Source: Chara braunii (lineage: Eukaryota > Streptophyta > Charophyceae > Charales > Characeae). Taken from it: 21,749 nt of DNA. Position numbers and translations under genes: made by a program. The notes below the pieces were generated by a model, which was not told the origin of the DNA, did not search any database, and saw only the letters and a program-made list of their open reading frames with translations. The stretch covers positions 609,138 through 630,886 of the forward strand of contig BFEA01000299.1 in assembly GCA_003427395.1 (NCBI GenBank). Reading direction: 5' to 3'. This document shows, in pieces, positions 8,865-18,266 of this stretch (within the stretch, counting starts at the first letter, position 1; each line of letters begins with the position of its first letter).

Positions 8865-9754
8865 CTAACTGGTGCGGTCCATGCTCACCTCGTCTCGAGC
8901 CACAAACTTCTTCAGCCTCGAGCCTGACACCCAGTCCTTCCATGTCGTCCCATTCAACTCCTCAATCTGGTAGGCTCCATGCTCACCACACCTGGTAACC
9001 CTGTACGGTCCCAACCACCTCTTGTCTAACTTCCGTGACCACTGCTTCTCCAGGGATGAGTCGTACAGCAGCACAATGTCTCCCACCTTGAGAGGCTCTT
9101 TCCTTACCCTTGCCATCTTATCCCACCTGAACTTGTCCTTGGTACGGTTGTCCGCCACCCTACTTGCTGCTCCCTCAATTTTATCCTCTATAGCGCCAGT
9201 CTGACGTGCTCTTAAGTCAAGCAGTTCTTCAAACGTCAGATTAGTCTCGAGGTCCTGCCGCCTCCAGGTCTTTAGGAAGCTTTCAATAGGGAACGTGGCA
9301 TGCCTGCCATACCATAACGTGGCCGGCGCGTAGCTGGTGCTTCTCCTGACAGTAATATTATCCACGAAGAAAGCGACCCTTAGAAAATTCGACCACTGAT
9401 TGGGTCTACCATCGGTCCATTTGGCAAGAAGATTTGTGATGGTGCTATGCCCTCTCTCCACAGGTGCATTAGCTTGAGGGTGCGCCGTAGTAGTGTACTC
9501 GACGATTACCCCATACCTCTTCAAAAGAGTCTTTACTTCCGCACAGGTGAACTCGGACCCTCCATCCATCACAAATCTAGAAACAAAGGGGTAGCGCAGG
9601 TAATACTCTTCGATGCATCGGGTCAGCGTTTCCCCAGTCTTCGTGCGAATGGCCCGGCCATCTACAAACCCAGAGAGGTTGTCTCGCGCATCAAAGATAA
9701 AGTTGTAACTCCCTATTCCCAGCGGCATTGCCAACAGGTCCAGGTCACGACCGC
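8865..9754 (-). pseudogene. integrase catalytic core and GPY/F C-terminal domain
   Basis: The integrase core inserts element cDNA into host DNA. In the frame open from about 9754, a DLDLL segment just upstream of codon CTG-TTG-GCA carries the likely first catalytic Asp. The second lies in MDGGSEF and the Glu in VERGH, with exactly 35 residues between them, as in the D,D(35)E signature. The downstream KRWLGPYRV segment is the GPY/F module common in Ty3/gypsy integrases, followed by a basic tail ending at a TAG (8867-8865). The core is one frame away from the zinc-binding domain upstream: the frame changes between about 9745 and 9760, consistent with a single-base loss. No stop lies inside the core itself. 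Confidence 0.92.
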
Positions 9755-10699
9755 TCCAACTTCACGAACATACCTTGGGTGAAGCGGCTCCCTAGGTCGA
9801 AGAGAGGATCGCTCCTGGCATGGTACACAGGATTTACAGTAATCATCGATCATCTGTCTCATGCCATCCCAATAGTATAGTTCGTGTATCTTGAGATATG
9901 TCGTGTCCGTGCTCCTGTGGCCCCCTGCCGTACCGTCATGCAGTGCTGCCATAACGTCAATCTGGCGAGCGACGCCGCAAACTACTCTTCTGGGAGTCAT
10001 CCCTTTGCTTCTCATAAACAGATGGTCATCCCTAACTAGAAAGTTTGACCTCATCTTTAAAACTCTTGCGCAAGCGTCTCGTTCCCTCATTTCACATGAA
10101 AGACGCATTCCGAGTTCAAGGTATACTCCATATTCCTCTGCCCGAAATGCTTCCTTAATCTCTCCTTCTTCAAAGTCATCATCTTCCCTCTCGTGGACCA
10201 CATTATCACCCTCTTCCTGATCTTGCACCGTATTCCTGACCACCTCTTCCTGAAGCAGCGCATTTGCCAGCAGATACACCCCACCTATCACTTTCTCGTG
10301 CTTGTCCACCTGCAACGCCCCATCCTCAATCGTGAGCAAGTCCTCATGTAATTGGTACTTGCTTGCTAAAGCCAGGTCCATCATCCAATCCACGTCTGGC
10401 ATTCCCCAAGAGTCTTCTTCAACATAGGGTTTAAGGACTAGGTTTGGTCGTCGTACGTGTCCTGGTGGCGCAAGCCACACAGGTCGCCCTGGAGTAACAT
10501 AGTTACCCACGGCTAACGACCAGGAGTTGATGTGAAGTCTCACATCCCCCTCACTGTCCAGGAATCCGTCCACTGGTGGAGTGTCCTCAATCACTCCTTG
10601 GCTGTTCTTGTCCCAGTCGACTCGACTCAGCCCATTTGCTCTATTCTTGTTCCCTGGAATTCGCTCCAACTCGAAGTCGAGCATCCAGATGTACGTTAG
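9741..10699 (-). pseudogene. RNase H tail, linker and integrase N-terminal zinc domain
   Basis: After a TGA at 10702-10700 the same frame continues with DFELERIPGNKNRANGLSR, the typical end of a Ty3/gypsy RNase H region. About 200 residues of linker follow, including a strongly acidic patch (EREDDDFEEGEIKEAF). The HHCC domain then begins: His 249 and 256 and Cys 286 and 289 of the frame starting at 10684 give H-X6-H-X29-C-X2-C, with YYWDGM between, as in Ty3/gypsy integrases. The frame is lost just before the catalytic core. The linker has no counterpart that I can name. Confidence 0.88.
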
Positions 10700-11161
10700 T
10701 CACCTGGCAATAGTTGGATCTGAAGGAGCGAAGTTCTTGACGGAACCCGCCAGAGCATTTGGGTCCACCCTCAGTACAAACCTGCTGGCGAAGAGGTAGT
10801 TTTTGAAAATCCTTAAACAGTGAAGAACTGCCAAGGTTTCGCGCTTAAACTGAGAGTAGTTCCTCTCAGTTATATTAAGCATTTGACTCTCAAATCTCAA
10901 TGGTCGTTCTTCTCCATTGGGATCTCGTTGGATCAACACTCCTCCTAAAGCAGTTGGCCTTGCGTCCGTTTCCACAATGAAAGGCCTGGTCATCACCGCC
11001 GCATGATTTGGTACCCCCAGCACTAGACCTCCTTCCTCAAAATCTTACTTTAGACCTTCTATCCCCGATTCTTGCCTATCTCCCCACTCCCAATCCTGGC
11101 CTTGACGCACAAGCTTTCGCAGCTGCTTAGTCTTCGCCGCAAACCCTTTTATAAAGATCCT
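10700..11161 (-). pseudogene. connection and RNase H domain
   Basis: RNase H degrades the RNA strand of the RNA-DNA hybrid during reverse transcription. The frame is the same as for the reverse transcriptase. The region starts after a TAG (11164-11162), contains a second stop, TAA (11047-11045), and ends at TGA (10702-10700). Catalytic residues are visible: Asp in VETDA, Glu in KRETLAV and Asp in LRVDPNAL. Around them are ALGGVLIQ and LRFESQMLN...RNYSQFKRE, the usual gypsy RNase H pattern. The TAG and TGA stops fall where family members normally have Trp, so each fits a single G-to-A change. Confidence 0.92.
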
Positions 11162-11926
11162 CTAAAATCCGCACGTGCCCAGGAAGTTCCTTACCTCTGT
11201 GATAGTCTCGAACGGGGTTGGCCATTCAAGAATCTTGTTGATCTTCTTAGTATCTGGCCGACGACCCCTCTCGTCGCACACATATCTTAAGATAGTGGCT
11301 CCGCTCATGCAGTGCCTCGACTTTGGCCCACTGACAGTGAGGTTATACTCCTTCAGAAGGTCCAGGACCTTGCACAAGTCTTGCACATGATCCCAGACAA
11401 AGCGCCTGATTCCCGGCATCACCTCCTGCTCATCCTTCTCCTTAGGCCCCTTCACGGCCAGATCATCAATATACGGCTGCGTAATGTAAGGACTTATGGG
11501 CTGCATTGCCCTTACCATGTGCCTCTGGACCTTTGCAACCGCATTTGTCCACCCTTGCGGTGCGACGTTCATATGGATCAACCCTCGAGGGATATGCATA
11601 GCTGTCATAGGCCTGTCGGATGGGTATACAAGAAACTGGTCGTAACCTGAATACAAGTCTATGAGAGATATTATGGCTCTCCCAGCGTAGGCTTCCGAAA
11701 GCGCATCATCGTTGGGGAGACCACCTGCGTCCCTCACCGTCACAGCGTTCAAGCGTTGCAAATCCTGTACCCACCTCAAAGTCCTATTGGGTTTGACAAA
11801 GCAAAACCAGGGGGATGCATACGGCCCACTCGAGTAGTCCACCGCATGTGTGCGGATCTTCCCATCAAGGTATTTAACTACCTTTTCTTCATCAGCTGGG
11901 TTAGGATACCACGCACCTTGCAAGTT
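11162..11926 (-). pseudogene. reverse transcriptase domain
   Basis: This is the polymerase domain that copies element RNA into DNA. Landmarks in order, numbered from the frame beginning at 11923: VDYSSGPYASPWFCFVKPN near 29-46, then WVQDLQRLNAVTVRDAGGLP at 51-70, then motif A LIDLYSGYDQ with Asp 89, then VAPQGWTNAVA at 120-130, then the active site YIDDLAVKG with YIDD at 151-154, and finally GIRRFVWDH and a thumb-proximal FLGTCGF. Polymerase residues look intact. An in-frame TGA (11929-11927) precedes it and a TAG (11164-11162) ends it, both at expected Trp codons. The VQDLQ, RDAG and PQGWTN wording differs from the usual plant gypsy VDYR, DRYP and FGLTNA and resembles a lineage I know from basidiomycete elements. 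Confidence 0.95.
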
Positions 11927-12473
11927 TCATGGCTCGTGAGGCACGGTATGTATCCTAATCATTGGGATTATATCCACCTCCAGACGACCTCTCTCATCAT
12001 CACTGAAGGCATACGCAACGTGCCTTCCTCTTATGGTTTCCACCATAAGTTTCTCTTCCTGCGCTGTAAGGAAGCCAGACTCTCCTATAATCAGCGCCTT
12101 CTCTGTCTCAGGGGTGATACGACACGGCCCATTCTTTGCGTTTTCTCGCATCTGCCGTATCAACTCTCGTTCCCGCTCGTAGTAAACTTCCTGCTCTTCA
12201 GCAACGAGTACGGGAACAGGGCGGCACTTTTGATCTACCCTTTTGTACCGCCTTTGTGCCCCCTGCTTGAGCCCACCCCTAAAAAAGGTCGAGTTGCGCT
12301 TTGGGGATGTGCTCCAATTGCTCCACCTGTCTTTCCCGGCGTTCGATATATCAATTTCATCTCTCTTGCCCTCTTTCCTCTTCAAACTTGCTGCCTTCTA
12401 TCCTCAATCTTTCCTCCTCTGATTCTTCAATTGTGAATGAACCAGGGTTGGGCCGGTTCCTTATACTCCTAGG
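11927..12473 (-). pseudogene. protease to reverse transcriptase linker
   Basis: After the TGA at 12476-12474 the protease frame continues with RNRPNPGSFTIEESEEERLRIEG, then stops. From about 12400 a second frame takes over and runs in the reverse transcriptase frame to TGA 11929-11927. This includes YKRVDQKCRPVPV, GPCRITPETEKALI and DDERGRLEVDIIPMIRIHTVPHEP, the kind of sequence that precedes the polymerase in gypsy Pol. One frame change (about 12385-12420) and two stops break it. No enzymatic motif is expected here. Confidence 0.8.
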
Positions 12474-13157
12474 TCACGTGTTCTTGCAAGTTATAACCTC
12501 ATAGTCCCTGCACACTGGATCGCACAGGACGAGGAACATAGTTCTGTCATGCTTGTTGAGTATGACGGTCTCTGTTCGACTTAAGAACGACCTACCAAGC
12601 AGAATAGGGTGGTCAAGATCAGGCATCACGAAGAAGCAACTCCTTACTTTCACTTTCCCGATTTCCATAATCACCGATGATGCGGTCCCTATAAAAATCA
12701 ACCGACTGTTCGCCCCCATTAAGATCCCATTATCAGAGCGATCTATCTCCATCCCTAGGCGCAAAGCATGCTCCTCCTTTATAAGTTTCATCTCCGCGCC
12801 ACTATCCACCATCGCTGTGTAAGTCTTTCCCTTTACTGCTACATCTAGACACCCGCATGCAACGGACTTCCAATCCATCTTTGTTCCGGTCTCAGCCCAT
12901 TCTGCCTCTTTAGGGATTATGGTCCCTAATCGTACACCGGCCACCATCTTTCTAGATAATCGCGATTTTAGCTCATCCTTGAGCCTTGGCGCTGAAGCCA
13001 GGACATCCTTTAGGTTCATAAGATGGTTATGACCCTCAAGGATCCTATCCATTATCTCCTCTACGTCAAACCCTTCCTCTACTCGGACGACGTACTTCTT
13101 TTTCTTTACCTCTGAGGCCTTATCCGTGTCAGGCTTGGCGCCCCTCTTTTTGGCCCT
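12474..13157 (-). pseudogene. retropepsin-type aspartic protease
   Basis: The protease cleaves the Gag-Pol polyprotein. The frame is the same as the last part of gag, beyond a TAA (13160-13158), and includes an acidic stretch and MDRILEGHNHLMNLKDVL at the first Met (13052). The catalytic motif is MVDSGAEMKLI with DSGA at residues 83-86 from that Met. A flap-like GANSRLIFIGTASS follows, and HPILLGRSF at about 148-156 is the hydrophobic-Gly signature of the second half. The length and single DSG are typical of a half-enzyme that dimerises. It ends at TGA (12476-12474). Whether the TAA before it is an ancestral gag stop or a mutation is unclear; related elements that I recall are read through in one frame. 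Confidence 0.9.
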
Positions 13158-15290
13158 TTACTCGGCCTTTTCGTCCTCTTCTTTTCTCAATCTGTTGTCT
13201 TCATCATCCTCTCCCTCTGGAACATCTACCATCTTTTTCTCCCCACTGGGCTCATGAACATCCTTTGCCGGCTCCTCGGGGCTCACTGGCCCCTTGGCCC
13301 TTGTCCTGACAGCATGTGGTACTCTCCCCGTCCTTGAGGGTGGCCTATAAGCCATGCCGGATCGAGGCGCCGTTCCTGAAATCGTGATGCCTGGTAAGCT
13401 TCCAGATCCACCTTGTGATCCTGGACCCATATCATAGAGGTACACCAATGACTCCTTACCTCTCCACTCCTCAACCTTTTCACACATCTCGGTCAGTTTC
13501 TGCTGGTACCTCCCGACTTTAGCCACTAAGTCCTCCATTCTCTCCATTGTCTGTCGGGCTTCCCTCCAGCAGTCTTCCCCTATCTTTGCATGTCGTGGCT
13601 TATTCCAACAGTCCTCCTCTATCTTGTCATCCGATTCCACTATGATCGGCTCTTCCCTGATTGTGCCGGCTTTCCTTCCTTGCTCCACTTCCTCATTCTC
13701 TCCTACTTCCTCTACCTTAATGTCGCAGCGGACCTCTTTCTCTTGCCACATCCGGAACATAGCCGGAGGAGCGGGTGGTGCGCCGGCCTCGACTCTTCGT
13801 AGGGCCTCCTTCCTTGTTCCGCCAGGGGTCTTTGGGTCAAGGTAGTACCCAAATTTGTTGTACATGTCCCGATTATAGTTGGTGCTGATTAAACCTTCGT
13901 CTTCGTCATTTCGCCGGACATGGCAGAACTTGATGGCATGGCCTTTCTGCCCACAATGCCAGCAAATGGCATTCCTCCAATCTATCCTTCCTCTGCCAAA
14001 GCCTCTTCCACCTTCCTGACGCATTCCAGTCCCCATTTCCTCCTCCTGTGGAATTACCACCTCCATTTCCCCTCCCATTTCCTTCGCGACCACCATTACC
14101 TCGCCCTCGGCCCCATCCCTGATTTTGTCCGCGTCCGCCGCCTTGGTTTCCTTGCGATCCTTGCGGGACCGACTGTTGAGGTTGGCTTGGCTGCGGGCTC
14201 GGGTGGCTTACCTGTTGGGACTGAGGTCCTGGACACCCGCAGGAAGCCGTGCTCAGTGGCGCTCCTGCGCATGACCCATGCGGCCCACTTACCGGCCATG
14301 GTACATATGAACAGTGCCCAGGCCAAGGACTTGGAGGTCCATAACCCGGCCATGGCCCATAGGGCGCTGGCGCGGCTTGACTGGGCGACTCAGGGGGTGG
14401 CATTGCTGTCGCTTGCGGGACCTGACCTCTTCCTGAGCCTTGCCCCCTTGAGTCAGGTTTTTCACCTTTCTCTGAGCCTTCGTTAACTTTAGAGGTTTAG
14501 GTTCCTCTTCCTCACTCTCTTCCTCCTCTTGCACCACTGCCTTCTTCGCTTTTCCCTGGGTCTGTGGTGTCGCCATACCCTTTTTTGTTGCCTTCGCCTC
14601 TTTCGCCGCATCGAGTTGGGCGACCGCATCCTCTACCATTTTCTTAAAATCTCGTCCGTCACTCGTCGTGGCATCCAAGGCCTTCCTCTTCTTCCTAGTC
14701 TGTCGCATTTGGAAGATGTCTACTTGGTCCAACTCTCCATCTACCACGCCTTCTTTTATGGCAGCCCAAGTCAGCTTCTTCCTTGGCGCAACCTTCTTGG
14801 TTAGCGGAAAGGTCTCCCAATTCTTGAAGTGCCTCAGGAAGGTTGCACACTGTTCTTCTTCAGCCATCCCTGAGACTTTTCTTGCCATTTTTTCGAATGT
14901 CGTTGCGAAGGCCCCCACAGTGGAGAACTCATCGCGCCACAACATTTCTAGGTCTGTTTTTGTTAGCAGACCATCCCCTAGTTTGAAACGCCTTTGCATT
15001 TCTTCTTTGAACTTGGCCCAATCTCCCCCTGCTCCAGCAGACACCTTCATTATTTCGGGCCGGATTTCCCACCAGACGTATCTGGGTAGGAATTTGAACT
15101 TGTCTACATTCGACGCCTCGCCTATAATCTTCTCCAACAGCTCTGGCCATTTGGACATCCTTTCCCCTTCAAACCAGAAGATGTCAACCTTCGACACCTG
15201 TAGTCGTGCCAACTCTCTTTTCTCAATGACCTTGACAAAATCTCCCGGCGTAGCTGCCGGACCTCATTCGATTCCATCTGCGTCCGGCAT
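13158..15290 (-). pseudogene. gag polyprotein (capsid-like region, P/Q/G-rich linker, CCHC knuckle)
   Basis: This encodes the structural protein of the particle. ATG at 15290 opens the frame, and TGA at 15266-15264 interrupts it after eight codons. The frame then continues with GDFVKVIEKRELARL, a capsid-like region (IFWFEGERMSKW near residues 37-48, GGDWAKFKEEMQRRF near 88-102) and a Lys/Glu-rich stretch. Between about 14430 and 14010 the sensible protein lies in another frame: a Pro-, Gln- then Gly-rich segment. It then returns to the first frame for the zinc knuckle CWHCGQKGHAIKFC, a coiled-coil-like segment near 13480-13560 and an acidic tail ending at TAA (13160-13158). Two compensating indels and one nonsense codon therefore break it. 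The leader and primer-binding site lie immediately upstream. Confidence 0.9.
13923..13964 (-). other. CCHC zinc knuckle of gag
   Basis: The minus strand reads CWHCGQKGHAIKFC, C-X2-C-X4-H-X4-C, preceded by GRGRIDWRNAI. This is a standard nucleocapsid RNA-binding knuckle. Confidence 0.95.
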
Positions 15291-15608
15291 CTTTATACCC
15301 TTCTGCTAACCAACCTGTTAGGAAAGACGATAGCCCATCAGACAACTTGTCAAGTTCCAGGGGACTTGTCCTAGGTCCTATCTAGCCGTTCCACCTCTAG
15401 GTCCAGCCAATCACTCTACTATTAGTTATTCGAAACCTCAGACACAACCTTAAGCCGCACTTCTAATTACTTAGTCTTATTATTATATCATACACAATCC
15501 TTTTATATAAGACAATCCACACCATAAGCTTTTTGTCGTTTTGCCTAGATCATCAGCCTGCACTTAACCTGGGTTCGTTCTCTTAAGAACCCCGATAGGC
15601 AGCCGAGA
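15291..15608 (-). other. retrotransposon 5' leader
   Basis: These 318 nt lie between the primer-binding site and the gag ATG on the minus strand. They are AT-rich in the middle (15420-15540) with no open frame of note. In related elements this segment carries packaging and dimerisation signals; none can be defined here. Confidence 0.6.
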
Positions 15609-15626
15609 TCCCCGGCAACGGCGCCA
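15609..15626 (-). promoter_or_regulatory. primer-binding site for tRNA-Asp
   Basis: The minus strand reads TGGCGCCGTTGCCGGGGA. Its plus-strand complement (TCCCCGGCAACGGCGCCA) is the 3' acceptor end, with CCA, of plant-type tRNA-Asp. It starts two nucleotides inside the proposed LTR end. Reverse transcription of minus-strand DNA would be primed here. Confidence 0.9.
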
Positions 15627-16147
15627 CCTGTCGAGCGCATCAGTCCCGCACGGGGACCCTCCCGGCCGTGTCACGCAGGATTTTGCAGGACTTGTCGCGG
15701 AGAGCGTTTGCCGCTCCGGCCGAGTGCGCCAGCCGTACCTCTCGCGAGCCCCTACGACAAGACAGGGTCATGCGAGGCACCGCTTACCTCCACCTGCGGG
15801 AGCTGTCACCATCCCTTAGGTGGGCGTATCACCGTCGAGCTACTGAACCACATGTGAAAGTTTTTCGTATGCAATTGCAGAGGTGGCCCAGCCGAGGGCG
15901 TTTCTCGTTTGCTGTAGCATAGGGGTTACGCGCGGTCGAACGCCCAATAATCGAACCCGCACGCAAATCGATGCACTAGGGGGGTTGAGGTCCCAAACGC
16001 GACTCGGCGTCGGTCGACTAGGACGCATCCTACATAGCACGCGTTACACCACAACACTCACACACATGGAAGGCCACAAAACAAATAACACAACAATACA
16101 ACACCACAACAACACAACAACACTCCTAGTCCCTTCAGTATCCGACC

Positions 16148-17100
16148 CATAACTCTCTGAGCCAGAATTCGGTTCGGCGTCGCGCGTAGGACTTAGTATA
16201 AAATTGTGTGGACGTAGGGCCTTCTCATATCGACTAGCAATGCATGAGTATGCAGGCCGTCGCATCAATAATTTTATATATACAGTAATGGAGTACTATG
16301 TGGTACCCATAATCGAGCGATCCTCGATAGCCTCGGGGTTCACGTTCGACACTCAAGTGTCGGCTGATACGCGCCTTGAGGGGTTACCTTCTCGGCGCTA
16401 GACAACCGCCATGCGCGGTTGAAGACCACACCCTCTTCTGCACCCTGTGCAGAGGGGTTGAGTAGACAGCTTCAGGGCTGTCGTGGTAGCTGAAATCAAG
16501 GGGTTTGACTTCGACGGCTACCACAGACTACAACGTCCAACTATGAAAACTTAAAAGAGGAATCAACTGCAGATAGAAATAGCCGCTCCGAATGGACAGG
16601 GTAGGCCAACGCGAAAAGATGCGAGCGGATGATGCCCAAACTCAGACCCATAGGCAACCCAATGTTTGAGACGTCAGAGGCTCGTACGCGGATCCCCATA
16701 GGCCGACCTGGACTGATACCCTGCCTATGCGTCGTTTCGCGCTGCCGAAACTTGGGTCTATTGGCCCTAGCGCGCTTTTGCCCTCTTCGCTCGTCCCATA
16801 ACTTTCGAGCGTGAAAATTGGTAGATGCGGCGCGTGTGGGTTAACATGAAGCTGCGTGGATGTAGGACCTGCGCATACCGGCCAACAATGCGGATTTGCG
16901 TAAGCAGTCGTGATGTCGGCGCACTATGTAGTGCCCATACCCGAGTGGCCTCATTTGAGCCATGGCATCGCTCTCGTCGCTCAGGCGTCGATTGAAGCGC
17001 GCGCTACAGGGGGTAACCCTTTAGTGAGCGCAAGACCGGCCTGAGGGCCTTACCATCTTCAGCACCCTGAGGTGTCCTAAGGGGTGCGGGGTAAGATGGT
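16148..17100. repeat. diverged internal tandem duplication within the LTR
   Basis: Segment A from 16148 and segment B from 16797 share ordered blocks: CCATAACT..C, GTGGA.GTAGG.CCT, CAATGC, ACTATGT.GT.CCCATA..CGAG, and a GGTTACC/GGTAACC block, followed by a hairpin-rich end. The offset is about 645 bp and similarity is moderate. A carries an AT-rich insertion (about 16267-16290) missing from B. Each copy ends in a composite hairpin: CCCT/AGGG with CTGCA/TGCAG at 16431-16457 in A, and ACCATCTT/AAGATGGT with GCACCC/GGGTGC at 17052-17100 in B. Confidence 0.6.
16273..16282 (-). promoter_or_regulatory. possible TATA box of the LTR promoter
   Basis: The minus strand reads TATATATAAA in an otherwise GC-rich LTR, in the orientation that would transcribe gag-pol. 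It lies in the AT-rich block present only in the first internal repeat. A plus-oriented TATAAAA also occurs at 16196-16202, so the assignment is tentative. Confidence 0.3.
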
Positions 17101-17893
17101 CCCTAGGGCAGGAAGGAATTCGGAGCGGTGGTGAGTTGTCTGGCGCATCACCAGCGACATGCCAACCCTTCCACAGGAAACTTTATCGTTCCACCAAAAT
17201 AATTTAAACAAGGAAAGAGAAAGCGAGTACTTGACGTTGGCAGGGGAGACTACGAACGCCCGCTGGACCGAGTTGCTGGGGGACAGCCCCTCCTCCTTGC
17301 CGCACTTCTGTTTCCATGGGTCAGCAAGTAAAATCAGCGTCCTGGACAAGGAACTTGAGTTCCAGACTTGGAACTAACGTCCGACCAGCTAAGATCTTTG
17401 AACAGGGGAAGACGTATGTGTGGGGTCGCATAGCCTTTTGAGGGTTACCTGAGTGTACGCTTACTCTGCCTATCATATTATCAGGATGGGAAAAGAACAA
17501 TCACACTCGAACAGATAGTTGTGGGGTAGTTCACTCTCACGACAGTTGTGTGGTTTGCCCATCTGAATCCAAACACAATCACTCAATAAAACTCAATCGC
17601 GATTCTTCCATACACACCCGCAATCATACACACAACATTCAAACAACATCACACACGCTAAGGGGGTCAAATTCCCAACCTTCTGCAGCTCACACCCTGC
17701 CTTATGCACACAAGCCCAACCATTTCCCCACCAATCCTCAACAAAAATACTCAGTCCTTAGGAAATTGCCATCCATAAAGAAGCTGGGTGAAACCCCAAA
17801 GAAACACACAAAACCTGGCAAGGGCCAAGGCCTTAGGTTGAGAGGCAGGAGAGATAGGGAGTTGAGTCGTAAACCGACGAATCGACAACCGAC

Positions 17894-17912
17894 CTGTTAT
17901 CAATGATAACAG
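17894..17912. repeat. 19-bp near-perfect palindrome just outside the LTR
   Basis: CTGTTATCA (17894-17902), single A, TGATAACAG (17904-17912). It begins seven bases beyond the proposed LTR edge. A smaller TGATCC/GGATCA inverted repeat follows near 17918-17936. Confidence 0.75.
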
Positions 17913-18134
17913 AAAAGTGATCCTTTTGACGGATCAGGCTGATCAAATCAAGCCTTTAGGCAAAATGCGGAAACCTGCATCACAGTACAGGCCAAAAAAG
18001 AAACACTACTATGTTCACGCCACAAAGGGGAATACTCCCTGATTCGTAACCTAGCTCCTCTACTAGTACCAAGCCACTGAACATCTCCTCTATCCAGGAT
18101 GGATCTGCTAAGTAGCTCCTGGCTGAAAAATATT
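17913..18134. other. no gene seen
   Basis: Unique-looking sequence flanking the element, rich in GATCA words near its start. No motif-supported open frame. Confidence 0.5.
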
Positions 18135-18266
18135 CTAACTCCTCAAATTCTACGAAATTTCGGCAGCGCTTCCCGTAGGAAAAGTGTCTTTTCATAATTT
18201 TTACGAGTCCAAAAATGACTAACTNTTTCAGATTTGCNGAAATTTCGGCAGCGCTTCCCGTAGGAA
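18135..18266. repeat. 47-bp direct repeat containing TTTCGGCAGCGCTTCCCGTAGG
   Basis: CTAACT...GAAATTTCGGCAGCGC...GTAGGAA occurs at 18135-18181 and again at 18220-18266, offset 85 bp. The last 28 bp (18154-18181, 18239-18266) are identical and the left part is diverged. In copy 1 the block is framed by CTACG/CGTAG. I recall TTTCGGCAG-type blocks in LTRs or UTRs of plant gypsy elements, but cannot confirm a link. Confidence 0.85.

Larger units (their letters stand above)
6324..17887 (-). mobile_element. decayed Ty3/gypsy LTR retrotransposon with an extra Gag-like ORF
   Basis: On the minus strand the order is LTR, tRNA-Asp primer-binding site, leader, gag, protease, reverse transcriptase, RNase H, integrase, then a second Gag-like ORF. 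Integrase downstream of RNase H defines the Ty3/gypsy order. The copy is inactive: I count at least seven in-frame stops and four frame changes across gag-pol, plus three TAG codons in the downstream ORF. The right LTR is proposed from the primer-binding site and matching termini. The left LTR is not visible, so the left limit given is only the end of the last recognisable coding segment. The downstream ORF has no LTR or primer-binding site of its own before it, which favours one composite element over two separate ones, though nesting is not excluded. Confidence 0.85.
15629..17887 (-). repeat. putative 5' LTR (2.26 kb)
   Basis: The inner edge is well supported: on the plus strand TGTCGA begins at 15629, two bases from the primer-binding site. 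The outer edge is set at TCGACA (17882-17887), giving 6-bp inverted termini of the TG...CA type. The interior has no coding potential, contains two C/A-rich blocks (16050-16130, 17555-17660), and holds a diverged 650-bp internal duplication. The second LTR is not in the window, so the outer edge cannot be checked by comparison. Confidence 0.5.

Noticed and set aside
11756-12436. 226-codon plus-strand open frame
   Set aside because: Antisense to the reverse transcriptase start and the linker, which have motif support on the minus strand.
13920-15309. Plus-strand open frames of up to 213 codons
   Set aside because: They are antisense to the gag reading frames, which carry recognisable capsid and CCHC motifs.
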